In this document: positions 45,830 through 55,615 of the stretch, piece after piece
How positions within the stretch are numbered: position 1 is the first letter of the stretch
How the letters are laid out: each line of letters begins with the position of its first letter
Origin: Peptoniphilus vaginalis
Lineage (GTDB): Bacteria > Bacillota > Clostridia > Tissierellales > Peptoniphilaceae
Reading direction: 5' to 3'
NCBI RefSeq assembly: GCF_900176605.1
Contig: NZ_FXLP01000005.1
Coordinates: forward strand, 1 to 64,000
Length of the DNA stretch: 64,000 bases
Translations under genes and position numbers: made by a program
The notes under the pieces: model-generated
Databases searched by the model: none
What the model was told of the DNA's origin: nothing
The model's input: only the letters and a program-made list of their open reading frames with translations

Positions 45830-48800
45830 TTATAATTCTGTTATGTTGTAGATGTCCATATTTTCTTCATGGAATTTTTTATTCTTCACAGCTACTCTTG
45901 CTGCTAGGGTGTCAAGGGATGTCACTATGTCGATGCCGTATTCTGTAGCCATTCTTCTAATTTTGAAGCCATCTCTTGTTGAGTCGCCACCCTTTGTTGG
46001 AGTGTTAACTACTAAGTCGATTTCGCCATTTCTTATTACGTCAAGGATATTTGGCCTTGGGTCGTTGATCTTGCCAACTTCTTTTGCATCAATTCCTGCT
46101 TCTCTTAAGAATTTGCAAGTTCCCTTAGTTGCTACAATCTTGTAGCCCATTTCATTCATTGTCTTAGCAATTCCTAAGAATTCTTCCTTGTCGTTGTCAT
46201 TTACTGTTGCAAGCACACGTGATGCCTTGTCTTCTATTGCAGAGCCTCCTGCTAAGAAGCCCTTGAAAAGTGCTTCGTCAATGTCTTTTCCAACTCCAAG
46301 AACTTCTCCAGTTGATTTCATTTCAGGTCCAAGAGAAATTTCTACTCTGTTGAGTTTGGACATAGAGAAGACTGGTACCTTAACAGCCATTAACTTTGGT
46401 TCTTTGTAAATTCCTGTTCCATAACCAAGGTCTTTTAATTTTTCACCAAGCATTGTCTTTGTTGCAAGGTCAACTATTGGCACTCCTGAAACCTTTGAGA
46501 TGTAAGGTACTGTTCTTGATGCACGAGGGTTTACTTCTATGATGTAAAGGTCATTTTTGTATTCGATGAATTGGATGTTAACCATGCCCTTAACGTGAAG
46601 TGCCTTGGCAATTTTCTTTGTGTAGTCAAGTATCTTATCTTTGATTTTACTTGAGATGTTAATACTTGGATAAATTGTTATTGAGTCACCGGAGTGAACT
46701 CCAGCCCTTTCAAGGTGTTCCATGATACCTGGTATTAGGACATCATCGCCGTCGGAGATTGCATCAACTTCAATCTCACGACCTACTAGGTACTTGTCTA
46801 TTAAGACTGGATTAATTGCATCTCTTTCGAAGGCACTCTTTAGGTAAGTCATAAGGCTGTTTTCGTCATAAGTTATTTGCATACCTTGACCGCCAAGTAC
46901 ATAGGATGGTCTAACAAGTAGTGGATAGCCAAGTTCCTTTGCAGTTTCAAGTCCCTCTTTTACAGTGAGGACCCCGTGTCCCTTAGGTCTGTTGATTTTT
47001 AATTCTTCAAGCATTTCGTCAAACTTTTCTCTGTCTTCAGCCCTGTCGATATCTTCGAAGTCTGTTCCAAGTATATTTATCTTTTGTTGGTGAAGATATT
47101 TTGCAAGTTTAATTGCAGTTTGACCACCAAAGGCTAGGATAACTCCCATTGGTTTTTCTGTTTCAATTATTGATTTAACTTCTTCTTCTGTAAGTGGTTC
47201 AAAGTAAAGCTTGTCTGATGTGTCGAAGTCAGTTGAAACAGTTTCTGGATTGTTGTTTATTGTAATTGTTTCGATTCCCATCTTGATTAGGGCCTTGATT
47301 GCGTGAACGCTACAGTAGTCAAATTCGATACCTTGACCAATTCTTATTGGGCCAGATCCAATTACAATTATTTTTTTCTTGTCAGAGATTATATTTTCGT
47401 CTGTCTTTTCATAAGTAGAGTAGTAGTAGGCACCATTTTTTCTAAAAGGAGATGTGTCTACTCTTCTATAGTTTGGAAGGATATTGTTCTTTTTACGAAG
47501 TTCTACTACCTTATCAATGTCTACGCCAAGGGCAGAAGCAATAGTCTTGTCTGAGAAGCCTAGCTTCTTAAGCTTAGATAATTCTTCAGGAGTCATTGTG
47601 TCAAGGCTTAACTTCTTAAGATTTTCTTCTTCGTGAACAATATTTTTGATTTTTTCTAAGAAGTAGAGGTCTATGCCTGTTATGTCGTGAATCATTTCTA
47701 TAGAAAGTCCACGTCTAATGATTTCTGCAACATCAAAGAGTCTTTCATCATCAGGGAATTTTATTCTCTTCTTTAATTCTTCAGTAGTTCTTTCTTCAGA
47801 GAACTTTGATTCAAGAGAGAATTTAGAAATTTCAAGAGATCTTATACCCTTTAAGAGGGCTTCTTCAAAGGATGAGCCAATTGACATAACTTCACCAGTT
47901 GCCATCATCTTTGTGCCAAGCTTTCTATTGGCAAATTTGAACTTGTCGAAAGGCCATTTAGGAATTTTAACAACTACATAGTTACAAGAAGGTTCGTAAG
48001 TTTCTATTGTTTCACCAGTAGTTTCGTTTTGGATTTCATTTAAGTTTAGACCAAGGGCAATCTTTGTTGCGATTCTTGCTATTGGGTAGCCAGTTGCCTT
48101 TGATGCAAGAGCTGATGAACGAGAAACTCTTGGGTTAATTTCTATGACTGCATAGTCAAGAGTTTCAGGGTTAAGAGCAAGTTGGACATTACAAGCACCA
48201 ACAACATTTACATTTTCTACTATATTTAAGGCAGAATTCCTTAACTTTTGTAAAACATCCTTATCAAGACTTTGGCAAGGGGCAACAACTATGGAGTCTC
48301 CTGTGTGAACTCCAACTGGATCCACATTTTCCATATCGCAGACAATAATTTTTTCGCCAGCAGAGTCTCTTATTACTTCGAATTCTATTTCCATCCAACC
48401 ACGAATAGATTTTTCAAGAAGACATTCATTTACTGGGCTAAGGCTAAGACCGTGAGATAAAACTTCAACAAGTTCTTCTTCGTTATAGGCAAAGCCGCCG
48501 CCAGTTCCTCCTAGGGTATAGGCAGGTCTAACAACTAGAGGGTAACCAATTTTCTTTGCAAGTGCCTTACCTTCTTCAAGGCTTGTTGCAATTTCAGATT
48601 CAATGATTGGCTCTCCAATCTCTTGCATTGTCTTTCTAAAAATATCTCTATCTTCGCCCTTCTTTATGGCATCAATATCAGTACCAATAATTTTTATTCC
48701 ATACTTGTCAAGGATTCCACGTTTGTCTAGTTCAAGGGTCATATTAAGACCAGTTTGTCCACCCATACCAGCGATTAGTGAATCAGGTCTTTCCTTTTCT

Positions 48801-49033
48801 ATAATTTTTTCAATAAAGGAAATGGTAATTGGCTCGATATAAATTTTATCGGCAACACCCTTGTCTGTCATAATAGTAGCAGGATTTGAGTTTACAAGAA
48901 CAGTTTCAACTCCATTATTCTTTAGAGTTTCGCAAGCTTGTGTACCTGAGTAGTCAAACTCAGCAGCCTGTCCTATGACAATGGGACCAGATCCTATTAC
49001 TAGCGTCTTCTTAATTGAATTATCTCTTGGCAT
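45830..49033 (-). CDS. carB: Carbamoyl phosphate synthase large subunit
   Basis: 1,067 aa. There are two homologous ATP-grasp halves, each opened by [11 protein letters not shown] or [11 protein letters not shown], with [13 protein letters not shown] and [12 protein letters not shown] loops, and a C-terminal allosteric MGS-like domain (about 930-1067). The start MPRDNSIKK is chosen because AAGGAG lies 7 bases before it; an ATG 33 bases upstream is in frame but precedes the site. carA is not in the window. The leader carries an attenuator-like structure (49114-49162). Confidence 0.97.
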   Translation of the reverse strand: MPRDNSIKKTLVIGSGPIVIGQAAEFDYSGTQACETLKNNGVETVLVNSNPATIMTDKGVADKIYIEPITISFIEKIIEKERPDSLIAGMGGQTGLNMTLELDKRGILDKYGIKIIGTDIDAIKKGEDRDIFRKTMQEIGEPIIESEIATSLEEGKALAKKIGYPLVVRPAYTLGGTGGGFAYNEEELVEVLSHGLSLSPVNECLLEKSIRGWMEIEFEVIRDSAGEKIIVCDMENVDPVGVHTGDSIVVAPCQSLDKDVLQKLRNSALNIVENVNVVGACNVQLALNPETLDYAVIEINPRVSRSSALASKATGYPIARIATKIALGLNLNEIQNETTGETIETYEPSCNYVVVKIPKWPFDKFKFANRKLGTKMMATGEVMSIGSSFEEALLKGIRSLEISKFSLESKFSEERTTEELKKRIKFPDDERLFDVAEIIRRGLSIEMIHDITGIDLYFLEKIKNIVHEEENLKKLSLDTMTPEELSKLKKLGFSDKTIASALGVDIDKVVELRKKNNILPNYRRVDTSPFRKNGAYYYSTYEKTDENIISDKKKIIVIGSGPIRIGQGIEFDYCSVHAIKALIKMGIETITINNNPETVSTDFDTSDKLYFEPLTEEEVKSIIETEKPMGVILAFGGQTAIKLAKYLHQQKINILGTDFEDIDRAEDREKFDEMLEELKINRPKGHGVLTVKEGLETAKELGYPLLVRPSYVLGGQGMQITYDENSLMTYLKSAFERDAINPVLIDKYLVGREIEVDAISDGDDVLIPGIMEHLERAGVHSGDSITIYPSINISSKIKDKILDYTKKIAKALHVKGMVNIQFIEYKNDLYIIEVNPRASRTVPYISKVSGVPIVDLATKTMLGEKLKDLGYGTGIYKEPKLMAVKVPVFSMSKLNRVEISLGPEMKSTGEVLGVGKDIDEALFKGFLAGGSAIEDKASRVLATVNDNDKEEFLGIAKTMNEMGYKIVATKGTCKFLREAGIDAKEVGKINDPRPNILDVIRNGEIDLVVNTPTKGGDSTRDGFKIRRMATEYGIDIVTSLDTLAARVAVKNKKFHEENMDIYNITEL

Positions 49034-49113
49034 TTTTTTCTCCTTTTTTTCCAAATAAAAGATCAAACATTCTTAAAAATGGGCAAAAAAAATTTATGTT
49101 ATTAAATTTGCTC

Positions 49114-49162
49114 AAAAAAAAATCATGCACAAGGACATGATTAACGTCAGTCCTTGGACTGA
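49114..49162 (-). promoter_or_regulatory. carB leader attenuator with mutually exclusive hairpins
   Basis: In minus-strand order: hairpin 1 is TCAGTCC-AA-GGACTGA (49162-49147); hairpin 2 is AATCATG...CATGATT (49142-49121) followed by a T run, a terminator. CAAGGAC (49156-49150) can instead pair with GTCCTTG (49136-49130), which breaks both hairpins. This is an anti-antiterminator, antiterminator and terminator set. No PyrR consensus or T-box was recognised. Confidence 0.7.
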
Positions 49163-49185
49163 TTTTTTATTTTTTTATCTTTAAC

Positions 49186-49214
49186 ATTAAATCACTTTTT
49201 AGATTCAATTGCAA
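49186..49214 (-). promoter_or_regulatory. carB promoter
   Basis: On the minus strand TTGCAA (49214-49209), a 17-base spacer and TTTAAT (49191-49186). Transcription would start about 16 bases before the first leader hairpin. Confidence 0.6.
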
Positions 49215-49374
49215 GAACTTTTTCTAAATAAAAAATAATTTTCATTAACTGGCTTAATTAACAAGTTTGGAGGACATTATAAAAGTTTCTTTGTAAATTT
49301 TTATTAGCTAAATTAAGAAATGTAAGCTTACAAAAACTTATAAAGGAGTGGAAGACCCTAGGGTCATAAAAAGA

Positions 49375-49536
49375 TATGAGTTAACAAATATTTATAGACT
49401 TGTAAAAATTTATGAAGTCGCAAAAATTTATGAAGTCGCAAAATTTTATGAAGTCGTAAAAGATGAAAAAGTTGTAGGACTTTATGAAGTCATAAAAGTT
49501 AAAAAAGTTGAAGGATTTTGTAAAGTCGCATAGGGT
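49375..49536. repeat. 18-bp-period intergenic array, locus 4 (nine units)
   Basis: Nine contiguous units of exactly 18 bp start at 49375, 49393, 49411, 49429, 49447, 49465, 49483, 49501 and 49519. The clearest is TATGAAGTCGCAAAAATT. Degenerate units seem to extend upstream to about 49285. In the 49034-49640 gap this leaves only the carB leader and the downstream promoter as other features. Confidence 0.88.
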
Positions 49537-49559
49537 TAAGAAAGGCTCTAGCCATTAAA

Positions 49560-49588
49560 TTGACAAGCAATTGTCCTATTGATATAAT
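49560..49588 (+). promoter_or_regulatory. Consensus promoter of the polysaccharide operon with overlapping palindrome
   Basis: TTGACA (49560-49565), a 17-base spacer and TATAAT (49583-49588) are a full consensus match. GACAA-GCAA-TTGTC (49562-49575) is a 14-bp palindrome overlapping the -35. Confidence 0.88.
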
Positions 49589-49640
49589 TATTTAGATTTT
49601 ATTCAATGATTAAGTTTTTATCAAATGAAAGATGATGATT

Positions 49641-50717
49641 ATGAAAATTTTGCACCTATTAAATTATGTTGGTAGGGGAGGTAGCGAAAGCTACATCAAA
49701 AATTTAATAAATACTGGGTCAGACTTTGACCACCAGCTTCTTTATAATATTGATGGAGGTGGAGTCAAAGACTTCCAAGACTTGGGAGTAAAAACTATCC
49801 AATGCGATATGAGGTCTCCCTTGGACTTAAAAGCATCAAAATTTTTGAGAAATTATGTGAAGGAAAGTGACATAGATCTTCTTCACACGCACTTTATGAG
49901 AGAAAATGGGATTGTCTTTCTCAGCAAGGTCCTTGGAATGAAGGTCCCTGTGATAAACACAAGGCACATGGTGTCACAAATTTCAAAAAAATCTGCTATC
50001 TTAAATAGAATATTCTTCACAAAGAATGAAAAAATTATTGGAGTTAGCTCTCTGGTAAAGAAGAAGCTATTGGAAGAAGGTGCTAATGAAGAAAAAGTCC
50101 TAGTCCTTCCACCACCAATCCCAGTGATTAATCAAGTTGTGCCTCTTAATAAGGGAAAAGATGAAAAGTGGATTCTTTCTGTTGGGAGATTTTCAGAAGA
50201 AAAGGGAATTCTTTTTTTTATTGATGGAATAAATGAACTTTTTAAGGAAATTGATGAGGCAAGGGCACTGATAATTGGATATGGTGATCTTGAAGACCAG
50301 ATGAAAAAGAAAATTCACGATTATAATCTTGAAGGTAAGGTTGAAATTGTTGGTTATAGGTCGAAACCTTTTGATTATTTGGCAGCGGCTGATTTATACG
50401 TCAACCATTCTAAGGAGGAAGCCTTTGGACTTTCCATAGTTGAGGCGGCATACTCTGGGGCACCTCTACTCATCACAAATAATTGTGGAGCAAGGGACTA
50501 CTTTAATGAAGAGAATGGATCAGCCTTGACTTATGAATATGGAAACATTCAAGAGTTTAAGCTAAAGGCCTTAGAGATATTAACTAAGGATGAACTTAAA
50601 AATAATTTAAAGGACAAGGCCCAAAAGATTTTGAATAAGGACTTAAATCAAAAACAAGTAATTAAAAATATTGAAAGCGTATATGAAGGAGCAATAAGTG
50701 AAAGCAGGAAGAATTAA
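49641..50717 (+). CDS. Glycosyltransferase family 4 protein
   Basis: 358 aa, GT-B fold. The N-terminal MKILHLLNYVGRGGSESYI is typical of GT4 enzymes. The donor-binding half shows WILSVGRFSEEKGILFFI and EAFGLSIVEAAYSGAPLLIT (the E-X7-E motif). ATG 49641 is preferred over the near-adjacent ATG 49632 by family comparison; the ribosome site is weak. It is the first gene of the polysaccharide operon. The sugar is unknown. Confidence 0.9.
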   Translation: MKILHLLNYVGRGGSESYIKNLINTGSDFDHQLLYNIDGGGVKDFQDLGVKTIQCDMRSPLDLKASKFLRNYVKESDIDLLHTHFMRENGIVFLSKVLGMKVPVINTRHMVSQISKKSAILNRIFFTKNEKIIGVSSLVKKKLLEEGANEEKVLVLPPPIPVINQVVPLNKGKDEKWILSVGRFSEEKGILFFIDGINELFKEIDEARALIIGYGDLEDQMKKKIHDYNLEGKVEIVGYRSKPFDYLAAADLYVNHSKEEAFGLSIVEAAYSGAPLLITNNCGARDYFNEENGSALTYEYGNIQEFKLKALEILTKDELKNNLKDKAQKILNKDLNQKQVIKNIESVYEGAISESRKN

Positions 50718-51165
50718 AATTTTAGATATTATTTTTGTAATTTTGTTTGCAGTTTTCTTAGTAATTGTATTCAAGCAAAAATCTTCTAAAGATATAGATG
50801 TGGCTGACACAAGTGTGGTCTTAACACTTGAAGCAGATGAAACTGAATCTTACAATAAGGATGTGCCAAAGGTCGGCGACAAGGTTATTGACAAGAGGAG
50901 GAATAGTGAAATTGGGGTTGTAAAAGAAATCCAAGTTAATGATGCTATTGATAACCCTATGTCTGAATACACAGGAATTGAAAATGGAAGAGAAAAAAAT
51001 TCAGAATTCAATTCTATTAGATTTTTAGTAAGTTCAAAAGCCAAGGTCAAGGATGATGGAATCTATGTAAATGGTTTTAATTATCTCCTAGGTGATGAAC
51101 TCACATTTACTGTTGGTGACTTGCAAATTTTTGCAAAGATTAAGAACCTTGAGGTGAGCAAATGA
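50698..51165 (+). CDS. DUF4330 membrane-anchored protein, copy 1
   Basis: 155 aa. An N-terminal membrane anchor (about 8-26, ILDIIFVILFAVFLVIVF) is followed by an extracytoplasmic beta-rich domain with PKVGDKVIDKRRNSEIGVVKEI. It starts with GTG behind AAGGAG inside the preceding glycosyltransferase, overlapping it by 20 bases. It overlaps copy 2 by 4 bases. Members of this family sit in polysaccharide loci; the role is unknown. Confidence 0.8.
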   Translation: MKAGRIKILDIIFVILFAVFLVIVFKQKSSKDIDVADTSVVLTLEADETESYNKDVPKVGDKVIDKRRNSEIGVVKEIQVNDAIDNPMSEYTGIENGREKNSEFNSIRFLVSSKAKVKDDGIYVNGFNYLLGDELTFTVGDLQIFAKIKNLEVSK

Positions 51166-51638
51166 AATTAAAGTTTAAATTTATAGATTTATTTATAATA
51201 CTTGCTTGCATTGGGGCAGGAATCCTCTTTGTTAGCAGATTAAACCTAGCAGATGGACGAGGTCAAGTCCTACAAAAGGATGAAAAGGCAGAAATCACTA
51301 TGGCTGTTCCTTTTATTGAAAGTGAAATAATTGACCACCTAAAAGTTGGTGACCCTGTAAAAGATGTTATGGCAAATAATCCTATTGGAAAGGTAACAAA
51401 GATTGAAGTAAATAAAATTGATCCTAGGGACTTTACCTTTGAAGGAAAAGTTCTTAAGTTTGATGACAAACTTTATAAGAAAGCCACTGTTACAATTGAA
51501 GCTCAGGGTAAGAAAACTGACAAGGGTATCCTAATAGGACAAACAAATTATTTCACAGGTCAAACTAACACCTTTGGAGCTGGACTTGTAAAACTTTTTA
51601 ACGTAAGGATATCTGGCATAAAGTATCTTGGTGAGTAA
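51162..51638 (+). CDS. DUF4330 membrane-anchored protein, copy 2
   Basis: 158 aa with the same layout as copy 1. An N-terminal helix (about 7-25) is followed by a domain with LKVGDPVKDVMANNPIGKVTKI, the counterpart of the copy 1 VGDKVID segment. The ATGA overlap with copy 1 indicates coupled translation, so the two may act as a heteromer. Confidence 0.8.
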   Translation: MKLKFKFIDLFIILACIGAGILFVSRLNLADGRGQVLQKDEKAEITMAVPFIESEIIDHLKVGDPVKDVMANNPIGKVTKIEVNKIDPRDFTFEGKVLKFDDKLYKKATVTIEAQGKKTDKGILIGQTNYFTGQTNTFGAGLVKLFNVRISGIKYLGE

Positions 51639-51639
51639 A

Positions 51640-53004
51640 ATGACAAAATTTTTTGACTTGCTGAGATTTAATTTAGATTACAATGCCTGGGATGATTCGC
51701 TAATAAGAAATCTTCTATTGAGGATTCGCTTATTTTTTGAAAATATTTTTGCAAAGATTTTAGACTTTTTAAAGGAAAAGAGTTTTTTCTTTGGACTTTT
51801 AGAGAGCCTATCAAGGCACATAAATATAATAATTGCCCTTAGTCTTATATTTATAAGTATAGTTCCCTTTAATTTGTGGTCTAACCTCTACTTATACCTA
51901 ATAGTCTTTATCTTGTGGATCTTAAACTTATATAGGAAAGAGGATAAAAAAAGACTTGCCTTTGATGACTTCTTAGTCTTATTTATATTGACAATAGGTC
52001 TTTCAACAGTCTTTTCAATTTATCCAAGATTAAGTCTTAAGTATGCAGTAAATTACTTCTCAGTATTTTTATTTTATGCAATTTTTATCAACAACATTAG
52101 GACTCGCAAGGATTTATTTCAAATATTGACAGCCCTAACATTAGCAACTTTACTTGTAAGTTTTTATGGACTTCTACAAAAATTTGTAATTGGAGTTTCT
52201 GTTGACCTTTCACAAACAGATATGTCCATAAGCCAAGAACTAAGTGGAAGAATTTATTCAACTATGGGTAATCCAAATGTCTTGGGAGAATACTATCTCT
52301 TGACAGTGTCCCTAATAGTTGCTAACTTTTTAAAAAATGAAAACAAGTATATAAAGATCCTTTCAGCCTTTACAATTTTAATTTCTATGTTTGTGCTTTT
52401 GACAACTGGATCAAGGTCTGCTTGGGCATCCTTTGCCATTTGTGTTTTTGTATTTACTTTGCTTTACAATCCAAGACTACTTCCTATATTTTTTATGCTT
52501 GGCTTGATTTTATTTTTCTTCTTGCCAGGAAATATACAAATAAGGCTTATGTCAATTTTTAACAAGAGTGACTCTTCAATTAACTACAGAAAATATATTT
52601 ACGAAAGTGCAAATATTATGAAAAAGAATTTTTCAAAGTTAGGTGGAGTAGGACTGGGCAATGAAGTCTTCCAGGCTGCCTTTGAAAACTACAAGTCACC
52701 ACAACTAACTAAGGTGGCTCACTGTCATAATCTCTACCTTCAACTTATGATAGAGATTGGAGCCTATGGACTCTTCTTCTTAATAGGACATATAATTAAG
52801 CTTTTTTCAAAAATCTTAATTAGCTTTAAAGAATTTAGGGAAAATGATCCTGCTCTTAGCCTTGTTCAATATGGAGGCATAGCAGCAATATGTGGATTTA
52901 TGGTAATGAGTTTCGCAGACTACACATGGTTCTACCTTAGAATTGTGAGCCTATTCTTTATAGTTCTTGCAATCTTAAGGGCTTCATTAAATATAAAAAA
53001 TTGA
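51640..53004 (+). CDS. O-antigen ligase/polymerase-like membrane protein (Wzy/WaaL family)
   Basis: 454 aa with about 12 membrane segments and a large outer loop. The ligase-like features are STMGNPNVLGEYYLL (near 207-221), TTGSRSAWASFAI and, in the outer loop, AHCHNLYLQLMIEIG with the family His. ATG 51640 follows GGTGAG by 4 bases, just after the DUF4330 stop. It is inferred to polymerise or attach the surface polysaccharide. Confidence 0.88.
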   Translation: MTKFFDLLRFNLDYNAWDDSLIRNLLLRIRLFFENIFAKILDFLKEKSFFFGLLESLSRHINIIIALSLIFISIVPFNLWSNLYLYLIVFILWILNLYRKEDKKRLAFDDFLVLFILTIGLSTVFSIYPRLSLKYAVNYFSVFLFYAIFINNIRTRKDLFQILTALTLATLLVSFYGLLQKFVIGVSVDLSQTDMSISQELSGRIYSTMGNPNVLGEYYLLTVSLIVANFLKNENKYIKILSAFTILISMFVLLTTGSRSAWASFAICVFVFTLLYNPRLLPIFFMLGLILFFFLPGNIQIRLMSIFNKSDSSINYRKYIYESANIMKKNFSKLGGVGLGNEVFQAAFENYKSPQLTKVAHCHNLYLQLMIEIGAYGLFFLIGHIIKLFSKILISFKEFRENDPALSLVQYGGIAAICGFMVMSFADYTWFYLRIVSLFFIVLAILRASLNIKN

Positions 53005-53140
53005 TTTACTTGTAAGGTTAAGTAGTTGGAGACAATTATTTAACCTTATGTCATATTTGAATAAATTGTAGGTATGAAGAAGGGAAACGATTTGAATAAT
53101 AAAAGTAAGATAGAACTCTTTACAAAAAGGGGGATGAACA

Positions 53141-54283
53141 ATGATTAAGGTTCTCCATTTAATTTCTGGAGGAGATAATGGTGGCGCCAAGACCCATATT
53201 TTTAACTTGATGAAGGGGCTTGAGGGCAAGGTAGATGCAAAAATCATCTGCTTTATAAAAAACGAATTTTACGATGAGGCAGTGGAAAGAGGAATTGACA
53301 TAGAAGTCTTTTACCAAGAAAAGAGGTCAGACCTTTCTGTTGTTTCAAAAATAAGGGACTTAATTATAAGTGAAAACTATGATTTAGTTCATGCCCATGG
53401 TGCTCGTGCCAACTTCATTTGTATGTTTTTGAAAAGTAAAATTGACATACCAATGCTAACCACTATCCATTCAGACTACAAGTTGGACTTCAAGGACAGC
53501 TTTTACAAAAATTTAATTTATACAAGCCTTAACAAAATTGCACTAAAGAAGTTTGATTACTACATTTGTGTAAGTGATACCTTTAAGAGGATGCTTATAA
53601 AGAGGGGCTTTAAAAGAAGAAACATTTACGTTCTCTATAACGGGATTGACACTGAAGAAAAGATTGACTACCTTCCAAAGACTAGCTTCTTTGAAAAGTA
53701 CAAGATTAATTACAATGGTGAGTTAGTTGTAGGAATTGTTGCTAGGCTTGATAAGGTCAAAGACCATGAAACTTTTGTAAGAGCTTGCAAGGAAACCCTA
53801 GACAAGAATACAGACATAATCTTTCTAATAGCTGGTGGTGGACCAGAAAAATCTAGGATTGAAGAGCTCTTAAAGGAATATGGAATAGAGGATAAGGTCC
53901 ATTTACTTGGCTTTGTAAAGGACAAGTACAGTCTCTTTAATGCCATGGACGTAAATGTGCTTACAAGTATTTCTGAGTCTTTTCCTTATGTAATCTTAGA
54001 GGCTGCTCTTCTAAAAGTTCCAACACTTGCAACAAGAGTTGGTGGAATACCAAAAATTGTCATAGATGAAAAAACAGGATTTTTATTTGAAGTTGGAGAT
54101 TCAAAAAAATTATCTGAAAGCATTTTAAAAATCTATAATGATAGAAAACTTTTAGAAGATCTTGGCGAAAATATAAATAATTTTGTGAAATCAGATTATT
54201 CACACAATGCCATGGGAGAAAAACAATTTGAAATTTACCAAGATATTTTAAGCGAGAAAAATCTCTTGGTAAATAATAAATAA
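53141..54283 (+). CDS. Glycosyltransferase family 4 protein
   Basis: 380 aa. It begins MIKVLHLISGGDNGGAKTHIFNL, the GT4 acceptor-side opening, and has VVGIVARLDKVKDHETFVRA and SISESFPYVILEAALLKVPTLAT in the donor-binding half. A GGGGG-type ribosome site precedes it. The 136-base gap before it has no clear terminator, so it is probably in the same operon as the polymerase. Confidence 0.9.
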   Translation: MIKVLHLISGGDNGGAKTHIFNLMKGLEGKVDAKIICFIKNEFYDEAVERGIDIEVFYQEKRSDLSVVSKIRDLIISENYDLVHAHGARANFICMFLKSKIDIPMLTTIHSDYKLDFKDSFYKNLIYTSLNKIALKKFDYYICVSDTFKRMLIKRGFKRRNIYVLYNGIDTEEKIDYLPKTSFFEKYKINYNGELVVGIVARLDKVKDHETFVRACKETLDKNTDIIFLIAGGGPEKSRIEELLKEYGIEDKVHLLGFVKDKYSLFNAMDVNVLTSISESFPYVILEAALLKVPTLATRVGGIPKIVIDEKTGFLFEVGDSKKLSESILKIYNDRKLLEDLGENINNFVKSDYSHNAMGEKQFEIYQDILSEKNLLVNNK

Positions 54284-54296
54284 ACAGAGTGATCTT

Positions 54297-55400
54297 ATGA
54301 AAAAAATTGTAGTATCAGGATACTTTGGCTTTGACAATTCTGGCGACGATGCCATCTTAAAGGCCATGGTAGATGATTTTAAAAAACTAAATATTGACTT
54401 AGAGATGACAGCACTCTCAAACAATCCTGAGAAGACAAGACAAGTTTATGGGATAGGGGCAGTAAATAGATTTTCTTTTAATGAAGTTCGCAGAGCCTTA
54501 AAAGATGCAGACCTACTCTTGTCAGGTGGAGGATCACTACTTCAAGACATTACATCAACGAGGTCCATAATTTATTATCTTTCTGTTATTATCTTGGCGA
54601 AATTTTTAAGAAAAAAAGTCTACGTCTATGCCAATGGTATTGGGCCAATAGATAAAAAACTCAATAGATTTTTGACAAGATGGGTACTTAACAAGGCAAA
54701 CTACATTACCTTAAGAGATGACTTGTCCTATAAATTTGTTAGAGACTTGGGAGTAACAAACAAAAATATAGAAGTGACAGCTGATCCAGTCTTCACCTTA
54801 GCAGCAGCAGGAGAAGATAGGGTGAACAAAATCTTGCAAGGTGAAAATATTAAGATTACAGATAAGACTATAGGATTTTGTATAAGAGATCAGAAGAATA
54901 TTGACGAGATAAAGGATAAATTTGCAGCAACTATCGACAAGCTAATAGAAGATGGTTACGACATCCTACTTGTGCCCTTCCACAATCCAAGAGACAACAT
55001 CTATTCAAGTGAAGTTGCTGAAAGATGTCGACATAAGGACAAGGTAATGCTAATTGAAAACACCTACTCAGCAGGAGACTTAATGGGTATTTTTAAAAAA
55101 TTAAAACTTCTTGCAGCAATGAGACTTCATTCACTTGTATATGCAGCAAGTGTTGACCTTCCAATGGTGGGAATAATTTACGACCCAAAGGTAGAAGCCA
55201 TGGTTAAAGAACTTGGCATTGAAGAAGCAGTTGATGTTGAGAACTTCACTCCAGAAGAACTTTTCTATAAGACAAAGTTAGCTCTTGAAAACTTAGAAGA
55301 GAGGAGAAAAGTTTTAAGTCAAAGGACAGAAGAAATGAAGCAAGAGTCAAAGAGAAATATCGAGATAGCTTTGACCTTGTTAGGTGAAAAAAATTTTTAA
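54297..55400 (+). CDS. csaB: Polysaccharide pyruvyl transferase CsaB
   Basis: 367 aa. It opens KKIVVSGYFGFDNSGDDAILKAM and contains LLLSGGGSLLQD, VYANGIGPI and AAMRLHSLVYAASVDLPMVGIIYDPKV, all typical of CsaB. CsaB adds ketal-linked pyruvate to secondary cell-wall polysaccharide, the ligand for SLH-type anchoring in other Firmicutes. It lies 13 bases after the glycosyltransferase and ends the operon. Confidence 0.93.
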   Translation: MKKIVVSGYFGFDNSGDDAILKAMVDDFKKLNIDLEMTALSNNPEKTRQVYGIGAVNRFSFNEVRRALKDADLLLSGGGSLLQDITSTRSIIYYLSVIILAKFLRKKVYVYANGIGPIDKKLNRFLTRWVLNKANYITLRDDLSYKFVRDLGVTNKNIEVTADPVFTLAAAGEDRVNKILQGENIKITDKTIGFCIRDQKNIDEIKDKFAATIDKLIEDGYDILLVPFHNPRDNIYSSEVAERCRHKDKVMLIENTYSAGDLMGIFKKLKLLAAMRLHSLVYAASVDLPMVGIIYDPKVEAMVKELGIEEAVDVENFTPEELFYKTKLALENLEERRKVLSQRTEEMKQESKRNIEIALTLLGEKNF

Positions 55401-55444
55401 GATTATGCTTATAAGTCATAAAGTGTAAATAAAATTTTTGAAAT

Positions 55445-55473
55445 GAGGAGTCAGACAACTGACTTCTTTTTTT
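55445..55473 (+). terminator. Terminator of the polysaccharide operon
   Basis: GGAGTCAG pairs with CTGACTTC (one G-T pair) across an ACAA loop and runs into seven Ts. A TATAAT at 55507-55512 follows and could serve the next gene. Confidence 0.8.
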
Positions 55474-55615
55474 GTTGTGCTTATAGAATGATAAGTTTAA
55501 TTTTGTTATAATAAAGTTGCGAAGAAAACGAATACATTATTTATGAATTTGTAGATTTATAATTTTCAAATTCTTTGTTGAAAGGGCTTATATTTATTTA
55601 GACAGGAGGAACATC

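Noticed and set aside
49114-49162. T-box or PyrR leader for carB
   Set aside because: No T-box specifier or AGGGTGGNACCGCG-type motif and no PyrR-binding consensus can be seen; only the general attenuator logic is supported.
49348-49533. Small protein gene in the 18-bp array
   Set aside because: The open frame follows from the 18-bp period. There is no strong ribosome site, and the equivalent frame at locus 1 is broken. Kept as a finding, not as a gene.
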